The position numbers and the translations under genes are program-made. Below, piece after piece: positions 46,876 to 55,627 of a stretch of DNA of 64,000 bases. The stretch covers positions 1 through 64,000 of the forward strand of contig JAFRTJ010000047.1 of the NCBI GenBank assembly GCA_017427185.1. Direction: 5' to 3'. The notes beneath the pieces were generated by a model, which was given only the letters and a program-made list of their open reading frames with translations, was not told the origin of the DNA and ran no database searches. The stretch comes from Bacteroidaceae bacterium. Lineage in GTDB: Bacteria > Bacteroidota > Bacteroidia > Bacteroidales > Bacteroidaceae. How positions within the stretch are numbered: position 1 is the first letter of the stretch; each line of letters begins with the position of its first letter.

Positions 46876-48198
46876 ATGAGTATTGAAGACGAAAGCTGGA
46901 GAGAGAATTTCAACTCAGACAGCAACAGCGAGGGAAGCAGCCGAGAGGGCTATCGTCCCTACAACAGAGAAAACACAAATGGTAATGAACGTATTGGCTC
47001 GAATGGCCGCACTTTGCGTCCCCGTATAAACCGTTCGACATACGGAGGCAGTTCAGATGGTCAAGGTGGTCGTCCCTATCGTCCCCAGCAGGAGCGTCAG
47101 GGCGGTTATCAACCCCGTCCCCGCTACAATGCGGAAGGCGGTCAGGGTGGCTATCCATCCCGTCGCCCCAATGGAGGTTACGGGCAGCGTCGCCCAGGCG
47201 GCTACGGCCAGCAACACGAGGGAGGCTACGGCCAGCAGCGCGAAGGTGGTTATCAACCCCGTCCCCGCTACAATGCGGAAGGCGGTCAGGGAGGTTACGG
47301 CCAGCAGCGTCCTCGCTATAACAACGGTCCCAGAGATGGCTACCAGAAGGACAACTACCAGCATCGTGGCGGTTACGGCCAGCAGCGTCCTCGCAGGCAA
47401 TCTGGTGCCGGCTACAATCCCAATGCGAAATACAGCATGAAGAAGCAGATAGAGTACAAGGAGACTCATGTCGATCCCGATGAACCTATCCGCTTGAACA
47501 AATATCTGGCAAATGCTGGTGTGTGCAGCCGCAGAGAGGCAGACGACTTTATCTCAGCTGGCGTAGTCAGCGTGAACGGTCAGGTTGTGACAGAATTGGG
47601 TACCAAAGTGAAACGCTCCGATACGGTGCTGTTCCATGACCAGTTGGTATCTTTGGAGAAGAAAGTGTATGTGCTACTCAATAAGCCCAAGGATTACGTG
47701 ACCACCAGTGATGATCCTCAGAACCGCAAGACGGTGATGGATCTGGTGAAGGGCGCCTGCCGCGAACGCATCTATCCCGTGGGACGTCTGGATCGCAACA
47801 CAACGGGTGTCCTCTTGCTCACCAACGATGGAGAATTGGCCAGCAAGCTGACTCATCCTCAATATCTCAAGAAGAAGATCTATCATGTCTTTCTGGACAA
47901 GAACGTCACGGCAGCAGACATGCGTCTGATAGCAGACGGCGTGACATTGGAGGATGGCGAGATTCATGCTGATGCCATCGAGTATGCCAGCGAGACGGAC
48001 AAGAAGCAAGTGGGAATCGAGATTCATTCAGGCCGCAACCGTGTCGTACGCCGCATTTTCGAGAGCCTGGGTTATCGTGTCCTGAAACTGGATCGTGTAT
48101 ACTTCGCAGGTTTGACAAAAAAGAATGTGCGTCGCGGCGATTGGCGTTTCCTGACAGAGCAAGAGGTCAACATGCTGCACATGGGTGCATTTGAATAA
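46876..48198 (+). CDS. RluB/RsuA-type pseudouridine synthase with Gly/Arg/Tyr/Gln-rich N-terminal tail
   Basis: The protein has 440 residues from the ATG at 46876. Residues 1-190 are low-complexity and rich in G, R, Y, Q, N and P, with repeated GGYGQQR and QPRPRYNAEGGQGGY units, resembling eukaryotic RGG/YGQ RNA-binding tails. An S4 RNA-binding domain follows (IRLNKYLANAGVCSRREADD). The catalytic domain has the essential aspartate in VGRLDRNTTGVLLLTNDGEL, and HSGRNRVVRRIFESLGYRV. The family isomerises uridines in 23S or 16S rRNA. The tail is a repeat-driven expansion: the DNA of one unit at about 47103-47152 recurs at 47247-47296. Confidence 0.93.
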   Translation: MSIEDESWRENFNSDSNSEGSSREGYRPYNRENTNGNERIGSNGRTLRPRINRSTYGGSSDGQGGRPYRPQQERQGGYQPRPRYNAEGGQGGYPSRRPNGGYGQRRPGGYGQQHEGGYGQQREGGYQPRPRYNAEGGQGGYGQQRPRYNNGPRDGYQKDNYQHRGGYGQQRPRRQSGAGYNPNAKYSMKKQIEYKETHVDPDEPIRLNKYLANAGVCSRREADDFISAGVVSVNGQVVTELGTKVKRSDTVLFHDQLVSLEKKVYVLLNKPKDYVTTSDDPQNRKTVMDLVKGACRERIYPVGRLDRNTTGVLLLTNDGELASKLTHPQYLKKKIYHVFLDKNVTAADMRLIADGVTLEDGEIHADAIEYASETDKKQVGIEIHSGRNRVVRRIFESLGYRVLKLDRVYFAGLTKKNVRRGDWRFLTEQEVNMLHMGAFE

Positions 48199-48209
48199 AT
48201 AATTTAAGT

Positions 48210-48347
48210 ATTTGAAGTAGTCAGTAGTTCAGTAGATAAGTAGTTAAGCCGATAGTTTTGTCTGGGTGTAAACGCTTTGCACATAGTATTGGCTTAACTA
48301 CTGTCCGCATGACGAGCGAAGCGATATCTACTTAACTACTTAACTAC
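48210..48347. repeat. Nested inverted repeats between rluB-like gene and asnS
   Basis: GTAGTTAAGCC (48240-48250) pairs perfectly with GGCTTAACTAC (48291-48301). Further copies of AGTAGTT/AACTACT occur at 48217-48245 and 48329-48347 (CTACTTAACTACTTAACTAC). Several alternative hairpins are possible. No gene is seen in this 189-bp gap. Confidence 0.7.
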
Positions 48348-48387
48348 AAAAGAAGAACAAGCGAAACTTCAGTAAATAACATTTACG

Positions 48388-49812
48388 ATGAAAAGGACAA
48401 AAGTAATAGACGCTCTGAAGCGTACGGATTTCGGCGCTGATATTTGCGTGAAAGGTTGGGTACGTTCCAAGCGTGGGAGCAAAGGCATTTTCTTTATTGC
48501 TCTGAACGATGGTTCCACGATCAAGAATGTGCAGATTGTGGGGGATGATGCTAATTTCAGTGAAGAGGTGCTGAAGCAAATCACCACAGGTGCATGCCTC
48601 AGCGTGGAAGGAAAACTTGTGGAGAGTCCTGCTGCAGGTCAGGCAAGTGAGGTTCAGGCGCAGAAGATAGAAGTCCTGGGAGCATGCGGAAGCGACTATC
48701 CCATGCAGAAGAAAGGCCAGACTTTTGAATACATGCGCCAGCATGCTCACATGCGTCTCCGTACCAATACCTTTGGTGCCGTGATGCGTATCCGTCACAA
48801 TATGGCGATGGCTATCCATACTTATTTCCACGAGCATGGATACTTCTATTTCCATACCCCTCTCATCACTGCCAGTGATTGCGAAGGCGCTGGCCAGATG
48901 TTCCAGGTGACAACCAAGAACCTGTATGACCTGAAGAAGGATGAGAATGGCAGTATCATATACTCAGATGATTTCTTTGGCAAGCAGACATCGCTGACGG
49001 TGTCCGGTCAGTTGGAAGGAGAGTTGGGTGCTACAGCATTGGGTGCCATCTATACCTTCGGTCCTACGTTCCGTGCCGAGAACAGCAACACTCCCCGCCA
49101 TCTGGCTGAATTCTGGATGATAGAGCCTGAGATTAGCTTCATTGACCTGCCTGAGTTGATGGACATCGAGGAGGATTTCATCAAGTATTGCGTCCGTTGG
49201 GCTCTTGACAACTGCAAGGATGATTTGGATTTCCTCAACAAGATGATCGACAAGGGCTTGATAGAGCGTCTGGAAGGCATCCTCAAGGAAGACTTTGTCC
49301 GCTTAGATTACACGAAGGGCGTGGAGATTCTGCAAGAAGCCATCAAGACGGGAAAGAAGAAGTTCGAGTTCCCATGCAACTGGGGTGATGACTTGGCCAG
49401 CGAGCATGAGCGTTACCTGGTGGAGGAGTATTTCAAGAAACCTGTCATCATGACTCACTATCCCAAGAAGATCAAGGCCTTCTACATGAAGCTTGATGAG
49501 CAGATTCCTACCTTCGAAGGTAAGCCTATGGAACAAACCGTACAAGGAACGGATGTGCTGTTCCCACAGATTGGCGAGATCATCGGAGGTTCAGTACGTG
49601 AGGAGAACTACGACAAGCTGATGAACGAGATCAACGAGCGCAATATCCCCATGAAGGATATGTGGTGGTATCTCGACACTCGTCGTTTCGGTTCTTGTCC
49701 TCATGGAGGTTTTGGACTTGGTTTCGAGCGTCTGATTCTCTTCATTACAGGTATGCAGAACATTCGTGACGTGATTCCCTTCCCCCGTACTCCCAAGAAC
49801 GCTGAATTCTAA
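48388..49812 (+). CDS. asnS: Asparaginyl-tRNA synthetase
   Basis: The protein has 474 residues. An N-terminal OB-fold anticodon-binding domain ([20 protein letters not shown]) precedes the class II catalytic core: motif 2 ([20 protein letters not shown]), followed by WMIEPEISF, and motif 3 ([20 protein letters not shown]). AsnRS charges tRNA-Asn. It ends at a strong bidirectional terminator facing the rhamnose operon. Confidence 0.96.
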   Translation: MKRTKVIDALKRTDFGADICVKGWVRSKRGSKGIFFIALNDGSTIKNVQIVGDDANFSEEVLKQITTGACLSVEGKLVESPAAGQASEVQAQKIEVLGACGSDYPMQKKGQTFEYMRQHAHMRLRTNTFGAVMRIRHNMAMAIHTYFHEHGYFYFHTPLITASDCEGAGQMFQVTTKNLYDLKKDENGSIIYSDDFFGKQTSLTVSGQLEGELGATALGAIYTFGPTFRAENSNTPRHLAEFWMIEPEISFIDLPELMDIEEDFIKYCVRWALDNCKDDLDFLNKMIDKGLIERLEGILKEDFVRLDYTKGVEILQEAIKTGKKKFEFPCNWGDDLASEHERYLVEEYFKKPVIMTHYPKKIKAFYMKLDEQIPTFEGKPMEQTVQGTDVLFPQIGEIIGGSVREENYDKLMNEINERNIPMKDMWWYLDTRRFGSCPHGGFGLGFERLILFITGMQNIRDVIPFPRTPKNAEF

Positions 49813-49831
49813 CGACGAATCATACATGATA

Positions 49832-49871
49832 AAAGAGAGCCGGTGCAAACGTTGATGCATCGGCTCTCTTT
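49832..49871. terminator. Bidirectional terminator between asnS and rhaD
   Basis: A 16-bp stem with one G-T pair (49832-49847 with 49856-49871) and an 8-base loop; A-rich on the left and T-rich on the right, so it can serve both converging genes. Confidence 0.88.
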
Positions 49872-49889
49872 GTTCTGCTTAAGAGGTTC

Positions 49890-50708
49890 TCAGCAAGGTC
49901 TCATCCTGGGAAGATTGAAAACATCTTGGATTTCCTTCATGTCCTTCTCCGTCATACCGTCAGGTTCAGAACCCATGCTTCGTGCGCACATGTAGATGTT
50001 GGCAGCCTTGCAGAGCACGTCCGTCTGATCGAATGCATCCATGATATCGGTACCTACAGACAACGTGCCATGTTTCTCCCACAGAACCACGTCGTGAGTC
50101 TTTATCTGCTCCAAAGTGGCATCAGCCAGGCTGATACTGCCAGGAAGAGCATAAGGAACGATGCCGATACCCAGAGGGGCAAAGGCTAATGTCTCAGGAA
50201 TCATTGACCAAAGGACACGTGTCATCTCACCTTCCTTCAGGAAACGCTTGATGTGACTCATAGCCACGAGTTCAATCGGATGCGTGTGGAGCGTGGCTTT
50301 ATAACTGCTTCCTGTTTCCAGCAGATAGTTCTGAAGTGCCAAATGACTGGGAAGTTCGGAAGTAGGAATGACGGGCTCGTCAGCGATGATCTCATAGCTC
50401 GCACAGTCTTCGCAGATACGTATGATGGAACCGTTCTGCATGGGCCAGCGAGCGAGGTCACGCATGCGCTTTCCTGTTCCCTTAACGTAGAAGAATTTCC
50501 CTTGCAGGCAAGGCAACACCTTGCCGATTTGCATTACTGGAGCAAGGGCAGGCAAGGCTCGTATCTCATCATCCACGAGTTTCGTGATGTTGACAGTGAT
50601 GTTGCCTCCATTCCGCTCTGCCCATCCTTTCTGCCAAAGATAACCTGTGACTTCAGCCACCTGGTCAATCACAGCCTTCAGATTAGGCCTGTTATCCAAA
50701 ACACTCAT
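49890..50708 (-). CDS. rhaD: L-rhamnulose-1-phosphate aldolase
   Basis: The protein has 272 residues from the ATG at 50708. It is a class II aldolase with the glycine-rich phosphate site (AERNGGNITVNI), zinc-binding histidines in KATLHTHPIELVAMSH, and VLWEKHGTLSVGTDIMDAFD near the third histidine. It splits L-rhamnulose-1-phosphate into dihydroxyacetone phosphate and L-lactaldehyde. It is the last gene of the rha operon, 31 bp after rhaT. Confidence 0.93.
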   Translation of the reverse strand: MSVLDNRPNLKAVIDQVAEVTGYLWQKGWAERNGGNITVNITKLVDDEIRALPALAPVMQIGKVLPCLQGKFFYVKGTGKRMRDLARWPMQNGSIIRICEDCASYEIIADEPVIPTSELPSHLALQNYLLETGSSYKATLHTHPIELVAMSHIKRFLKEGEMTRVLWSMIPETLAFAPLGIGIVPYALPGSISLADATLEQIKTHDVVLWEKHGTLSVGTDIMDAFDQTDVLCKAANIYMCARSMGSEPDGMTEKDMKEIQDVFNLPRMRPC

Positions 50709-50739
50709 ATTTAATATATTGTATTTGGTTTCACAAAGA

Positions 50740-51774
50740 TTATCCAATCAATTGAGGCAGGAAACTGCTGATGATCAGTACTATCAGACCTACAATCAGC
50801 ACAGCAATGGTCTTCTGTGAGCAACCTTTCCATTCCTTCAGGATGATGCCCCATACGTTAGAGAAGGTTACGTTGAGTGCCATCAGGATGCAGAACGAGA
50901 AGGTCAGCATGGCAGGTGAGCTCTGCAGGAAACCTTGTCCCAAGCTGAGGCCAAAGAATTGACTGTACCATAGGGCGCCAGCCAAGATGCAGAAGAAAAG
51001 ATTGTTGGCCCACACATGGGTCTTTTTGTAGTCACCCCAAGTCTTGTTCTTGCTGTTCTGATAGAAGCAGTAAATGGCATTGGTGATGAATCCGCCAAGT
51101 GTCACGAGGAAGGTGGCAGGCAAACCACGGAACATGAGGTTGGTTTCCTCAAAATGAATATCCGCGCCAAAGGTAAGGCCTACGTTGAAGCAACCACTCA
51201 TGAAGCCTGCCAACAAGGCGATGACTATTCCCTTGGGGAAATTGAAGTCTTTCACGGCTTCTTTCTTCTCCTCTTCACTTAGGGAAGCTGATTTCATGGA
51301 ACCTGCTATACCGATAATGGCGATACCGATAAGTGTGACTACAACGCCAATGATGACGGCAGCCGTCAACTTTGAGAGAGGATCTTGTTCAGGGAAGAAC
51401 ACGTTTAGAAGTACAGGGCCCATGATCGTGCCCAATGCAGCACAGGTTCCCAATGCGATACTCTGTCCAAGGGCTACGCCTAAGTAACGCATAGAGAGAC
51501 CAAAAGTCAATCCGCCTACGCCCCACAGAATGCCAAAGAAGATGGTCATCCAGACGTTGAAAGAGGGGGCACCCGTATAGAGCTCGCACAGAGTATGCCC
51601 TTCAGGCACAGCCAGCATAGCACCCAGAAGGGGCAGAACAAGCCAAGCGAAAACACCCTGCACAATCCAATAGGACTCCCAGGACCATTCCTTGATCTTG
51701 TTGATGGGAACATAGCTACTGGATTGACAGAATGCGCCCACTGCTATGATAAGTAAACCAATTAGAATTTCCAT
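50740..51774 (-). CDS. rhaT: L-rhamnose/proton symporter
   Basis: The protein has 344 residues with about ten membrane spans (ILIGLLIIAVGAFCQSSSYV, VQGVFAWLVLPLLGAMLAVP, WMTIFFGILWGVGGLTFGLS, AAVIIGVVVTLIGIAIIGIA, VLIVGLIVLIISSFLPQLIG). The YVPINKIKEWSWESYWIVQG and GVGGLTFGLSMRYLGVALGQ segments match RhaT. It imports L-rhamnose with H+ across the inner membrane. It is separated from rhaI/rhaA by 81 bp containing a hairpin. Confidence 0.93.
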   Translation of the reverse strand: MEILIGLLIIAVGAFCQSSSYVPINKIKEWSWESYWIVQGVFAWLVLPLLGAMLAVPEGHTLCELYTGAPSFNVWMTIFFGILWGVGGLTFGLSMRYLGVALGQSIALGTCAALGTIMGPVLLNVFFPEQDPLSKLTAAVIIGVVVTLIGIAIIGIAGSMKSASLSEEEKKEAVKDFNFPKGIVIALLAGFMSGCFNVGLTFGADIHFEETNLMFRGLPATFLVTLGGFITNAIYCFYQNSKNKTWGDYKKTHVWANNLFFCILAGALWYSQFFGLSLGQGFLQSSPAMLTFSFCILMALNVTFSNVWGIILKEWKGCSQKTIAVLIVGLIVLIISSFLPQLIG

Positions 51775-51808
51775 GTTGATTCGTTGTTAGATAGGTTTGA
51801 ATAAAAGT

Positions 51809-51834
51809 CCCCTCCCATTCTTAGGTGGGAGGGG
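51809..51834 (-). terminator. Intra-operon hairpin between rhaA and rhaT
   Basis: CCCCTCCCA (51809-51817) pairs perfectly with TGGGAGGGG (51826-51834) around an 8-base loop, followed in the minus-strand direction by ACTTTTA. It is a candidate partial terminator or RNA-stability element setting transporter and aldolase levels below those of kinase and isomerase. Confidence 0.65.
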
Positions 51835-51855
51835 TGTGTGGTTCGAGAATTCAGC

Positions 51856-53112
51856 TTATCGTTTGCTGGTTACGTCAGCAACGTATTTGTCGATTTCTGC
51901 AATGAAGTCCTGACCAACAGGTACGTTGTTGCGAACGCAGAACTCGTCGTAGACAGCTTGCCAAGGCATTCCCTTTTCCTCTTCTATCAGAGTCAGTACC
52001 TTGTAGCCTTCGCCAGCCAACTCATAGTCGGAGATGGTCTTCTTAGGTTCAAGCAGAGCACGGAGCATGCACTTCTGAGCTGAACGTGAACCTATCACGT
52101 AAGCACCGATACGATTGATGCTGCCGTCGAAGAAGTCCAAACCGTAATGAACACGATCCAGAGCGTCTGCGCGTACAATTTCCGTGAACAGGTCCTGCGT
52201 GGGATCATCCATGATGGTTACATGGTCGCTATCCCAACGAACTGGACGGCTCACGTGGAGCATCAGCTCAGGCAAGAAGGTCAGCAGGGCACTTACCTTG
52301 TCGCCAGGCATTTCTGTGGGATGATAATGGCCAGTATCGATGGTTTGCATCATGTGTCGAGAGGCAGCATAGCCCGTATAGAAGTCATGAGAACCTACCG
52401 TGAAGCTTTCCAGGCCGATACCAAAGACCTTACCCTCGATCGTGTCTTTCATCATAGGCTGCTTTTTGGCGAAGATCTCGTCAAGAGACTCTTTCAACAG
52501 CGTACGATACAAGTAGTGGTTGACGCTCTGGTCCTTGCATCCGTCGTGAACCCACAGGTTCATGATACATGGGTCATTCTGTGCCTCACCCATTGCGTTG
52601 GCGATGTCACGACAACGCTTTGTGTGCTCAATCCAGAAGTCACGAATGCCCTTGTCAGGATTAGCCAGAGTGAGGTTGCCGCTCTTGGGATGAGAGAAAG
52701 AGGTAGAGTTGAAATCCAGCTTGGTGTCATTTTCTTTACCCCAATCTATCCAGCTCTGGAAATATTCCACAGTCACTTCGTCGCGATCTACCACTTTACC
52801 CTTGAAGTCTCCGTATATCTCGTGCAGGTTCAGACGATGGTTTCCAGGAATCAGGCTCTTTGCTTTCAGCACGTCCTGACGCAGTTCGTCGATGTTGCGT
52901 GCTGCACCAGGAAAGTCACCTGTGCTCTGGATGCCTCCAGAGAGAGCACCAGCCTGTACCTCAAATCCCTTCACGTCATCTGCCTGCCAGCAATGCATTG
53001 ACAGGTGGAAATCCTGCAATTGTTGCAATACTTTCTCAGTATCGACGCCAATTTCGGCATAGCGTTCCTTCGCTACGTCATACGCTTTCTTTACTAATTC
53101 TTCTTTGTTCAT
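51856..53112 (-). CDS. rhaA: L-rhamnose isomerase
   Basis: The protein has 418 residues, the RhaA length. Conserved segments are FHLSMHCWQADDVKGFEVQA, SGGIQSTGDFPGAARNIDEL, SFSHPKSGNLTLANPDKGIR, DTGHYHPTEMPGDKVSALL and SRPVRWDSDHVTIMDDPTQD, which carry the metal-binding Glu, Asp and His residues. It interconverts L-rhamnose and L-rhamnulose. It starts 27 bp after the kinase gene. Confidence 0.95.
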   Translation of the reverse strand: MNKEELVKKAYDVAKERYAEIGVDTEKVLQQLQDFHLSMHCWQADDVKGFEVQAGALSGGIQSTGDFPGAARNIDELRQDVLKAKSLIPGNHRLNLHEIYGDFKGKVVDRDEVTVEYFQSWIDWGKENDTKLDFNSTSFSHPKSGNLTLANPDKGIRDFWIEHTKRCRDIANAMGEAQNDPCIMNLWVHDGCKDQSVNHYLYRTLLKESLDEIFAKKQPMMKDTIEGKVFGIGLESFTVGSHDFYTGYAASRHMMQTIDTGHYHPTEMPGDKVSALLTFLPELMLHVSRPVRWDSDHVTIMDDPTQDLFTEIVRADALDRVHYGLDFFDGSINRIGAYVIGSRSAQKCMLRALLEPKKTISDYELAGEGYKVLTLIEEEKGMPWQAVYDEFCVRNNVPVGQDFIAEIDKYVADVTSKR

Positions 53113-53139
53113 GATTTTTTGTGTTTGTTTATGTTAGGT

Positions 53140-54603
53140 TTATAAATTGATGAATCTCTGGTATGCTTCATCCCAAGCTTTGCTCTCTTGAGGCAGATAG
53201 GTGTTCAGCTTGATGCTCTCAGCAATGATCTTGCGCATCTGGAACATGTCGCTCACCAGCCCTGAGGCTTTAGCTTGGAGCATGATGTTGCCGATGGCGG
53301 TTCCTTCTACAGGACCTGTCACAACAGGAATTCCGATGGAGTTGGCTGCCATCTGCATCAGGTATTGATTGTATGTTCCGCCACCAATGACGTGTAGCTT
53401 TTCGATGGGGAAAGGAGCCAGTTCGCGCAGATAGTCGAGTATCTGGCGATAGCGCATTGCCAGACTCTCGAAGATGCAGCGTGCAATCTGCTGGTAGGTC
53501 TCAGGTACAGGTTGGTTGGTCTCCTTGCAGAATCCTTGGATGGCATCCACCATGCTGGTTGGATTGGCGAAACGCGGATCATCAGGATTGATGAAGCTGC
53601 GGAAAGGTTCTGCAGTCATGGCATCCTCGTTGATCTGATTTACATTGGCAGGGGCATCGGTCCACTCCTTGCGGCAACGTTCCAGAAGCCACATTCCGCA
53701 GATATTCTTCAGGAAGCGTGTCGTGCCCTCGATACCTCCTTCATTCGTGAAGTTGTACTCGAAACTCTTTTCGTTGATGATAGCTTCCTGGGTCTCGATG
53801 CCAAGCAAACTCCAGGTTCCGCAACTCAGATAGGCAAAGTTGGGATTCTGAGCCGGCACGGCAGCCACAGCGGCACCTGTATCATGCCCAGCTACTGCCA
53901 CAACAGGCACGGCACCCAAACCTGTGAGTCTTTGCACTTCAGGAGTCAGGGTTCCCACCTGATCGCTTGGGTTCACGTAACGGCCGAATTGACTTTCTTT
54001 CAGGCCAATGACATCAATCAGGTCCGTATCAATCGTCTTGGTTCGTGGATTCAGCATTTGGCTGGTACTCAACACGGTGTATTCGCATACGGCTTCGCCC
54101 GTCAGCATGTACATCAAGGCATCTGGGATGAAGAGTATCTTGTTGGCTATGCTCAGCGCAGAGTCGTTGTTGCGGCGCATGGTAGCCAACTGGAAGAGAG
54201 AGTTGAAATTCATGAACTGAATTCCCGTTTTCTCATAGACCTTTTCTTTGGGAATCAGCTTGAAGTATTCCTCCATCGCTCCTTCCGTATGCGGGTCGCG
54301 ATAGCAATAAGGATTGCGCAGCAGTCCTCCGTCAGCACCAAAGACGGCAAAGTCGCACCCCCAGGTATCAATGCCGATACTGGTCAGCTCGATGCCTTCG
54401 TCAGCACAGACTTTCAGGCCCTTCACGATTTCGTTGTACAAAGCATAGAGATCCCAATAGAAATGTCCACCCAGTTCGATGATGGTGTTTGGGAAACGGG
54501 TTATCTCACGCTGTTTCAGCTTACCGTCCTCGATAGATCCCAATATGGTTCTTCCGCTGGTAGCTCCCAGGTCGACGGCAAAGAAGTTGGTTGTCTTTTC
54601 CAT
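53140..54603 (-). CDS. rhaB: L-rhamnulokinase
   Basis: The protein has 487 residues of the FGGY sugar-kinase family. It has the N-terminal phosphate loop (AVDLGATSGRTILG), the substrate region SIGIDTWGCDFAVFGADGGL, and the second phosphate loop (VAVAGHDTGAAVAAVP) and adenosine site (LHVIGGGTYNQYLMQMAANS). It phosphorylates L-rhamnulose. It is the first gene of the operon; no AraC-type regulator lies beside it. Confidence 0.95.
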   Translation of the reverse strand: MEKTTNFFAVDLGATSGRTILGSIEDGKLKQREITRFPNTIIELGGHFYWDLYALYNEIVKGLKVCADEGIELTSIGIDTWGCDFAVFGADGGLLRNPYCYRDPHTEGAMEEYFKLIPKEKVYEKTGIQFMNFNSLFQLATMRRNNDSALSIANKILFIPDALMYMLTGEAVCEYTVLSTSQMLNPRTKTIDTDLIDVIGLKESQFGRYVNPSDQVGTLTPEVQRLTGLGAVPVVAVAGHDTGAAVAAVPAQNPNFAYLSCGTWSLLGIETQEAIINEKSFEYNFTNEGGIEGTTRFLKNICGMWLLERCRKEWTDAPANVNQINEDAMTAEPFRSFINPDDPRFANPTSMVDAIQGFCKETNQPVPETYQQIARCIFESLAMRYRQILDYLRELAPFPIEKLHVIGGGTYNQYLMQMAANSIGIPVVTGPVEGTAIGNIMLQAKASGLVSDMFQMRKIIAESIKLNTYLPQESKAWDEAYQRFINL

Positions 54604-54667
54604 AGAAAAACTATTTTATTTCTTTTCGTTTGTCAGTTTTTGGCATTAAACTTTGTCACATTCTCTG

Positions 54668-54727
54668 CAAATATACAAAAATCTTTGCATTCAGGCATCA
54701 AGATTTGGAACTTTTTATGTAAGTTTG
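54668..54727. promoter_or_regulatory. Divergent -7 elements for rhaB and the HD-domain gene
   Basis: TATATTTG on the minus strand (complement of 54668-54675) faces rhaB. TAAGTTTG on the plus strand (54720-54727) lies 22 bp before the ATG at 54750. No clear RhaR-type inverted repeat was seen between them. Confidence 0.5.
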
Positions 54728-54749
54728 TGTCAGAAAAACGATAATTAAC

Positions 54750-55604
54750 ATGGAAGAGTACTTGGTTATCGGGCGAACAAACGGCACAACACGCCAAGGT
54801 TCACCCTATGCGACGCTCAAAGTTGCGAAGTCGAAGGAAGAATCCTTCGCTATTTCTGTTTGGGACCTTTCTCCCACAGCTGGCCCCATGTTGGGACAAC
54901 TGGTCAGTTTCTTCTCCATCAAGGATTTCCAGGGAAAGATGTCCTGTGGTGCTACGGACCTCCGTCTGGGTTCTATGCCTGATGCGATGCATCCGCTCTA
55001 TCATCTCCTGCCTCGTCCCATTTTGCGGCACGAGTGGGATCAGACCATCCAGGCACTCTTGTCGTATTGCACAGACGAGGAGCTGATGCCCATCATTCAG
55101 GATTTTGCTGACAAACTCTATGCTCCTTACAGCAAGTATCCAGCCGCCACCAGCGTACATCATGCCTATCCTGGCGGTTTGCTCAATCATACTCACCAGA
55201 TGCTCCACATGCTTCAAGGGCTCTATCCCTGCCTACCTTATTCTATTAAGGTGGAACGCTGCATTTTGGCCATTCTCTTCCATGATTATGGAAAGGTCTA
55301 TGAGTACAACACGCAGGGCGACAAGCAACCAGACATGTTCCTGCTGGGACACATTTATCTGGGTGCCCACAAGCTTCAGAATGTGCTTGAGCAAAAGAAT
55401 ATCGATGCAGAAGAGACGAAACGCATCGTTCATTGCATCCTGGCGCATCATGGCAGCCGCGAGTTCGGAAGCCCTGTCCTCCCATGTATCCAGGAAGCCA
55501 GCATCGTCAACTATCTCGACAACATAAGTGCCAAGACGGATGCGATGGAGAATGCGGCGGATATGGAGTTCTCGAGTGCACTTGGCACGCATATTGTAAA
55601 ATAA
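54750..55604 (+). CDS. HD-domain protein, YhaM-like (3'-5' exoribonuclease family)
   Basis: The protein has 284 residues. An N-terminal OB-fold-like segment (EEYLVIGRTNGTTRQGSPYA, FAISVWDLSP) precedes an HD domain with the metal ligands in SVHHAYPGGLLNHTHQML, LFHDYGKVYEY and HCILAHHGSREFGSP. This arrangement matches YhaM/CBF1-type exoribonucleases and HD hydrolases. The exact activity is uncertain, as the family also includes other nucleic-acid phosphodiesterases. A secreted beta-helix gene follows after 23 bp. Confidence 0.8.
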   Translation: MEEYLVIGRTNGTTRQGSPYATLKVAKSKEESFAISVWDLSPTAGPMLGQLVSFFSIKDFQGKMSCGATDLRLGSMPDAMHPLYHLLPRPILRHEWDQTIQALLSYCTDEELMPIIQDFADKLYAPYSKYPAATSVHHAYPGGLLNHTHQMLHMLQGLYPCLPYSIKVERCILAILFHDYGKVYEYNTQGDKQPDMFLLGHIYLGAHKLQNVLEQKNIDAEETKRIVHCILAHHGSREFGSPVLPCIQEASIVNYLDNISAKTDAMENAADMEFSSALGTHIVK

Positions 55605-55627
55605 GTCTAAAGAAGAAGTTCAAAGTT

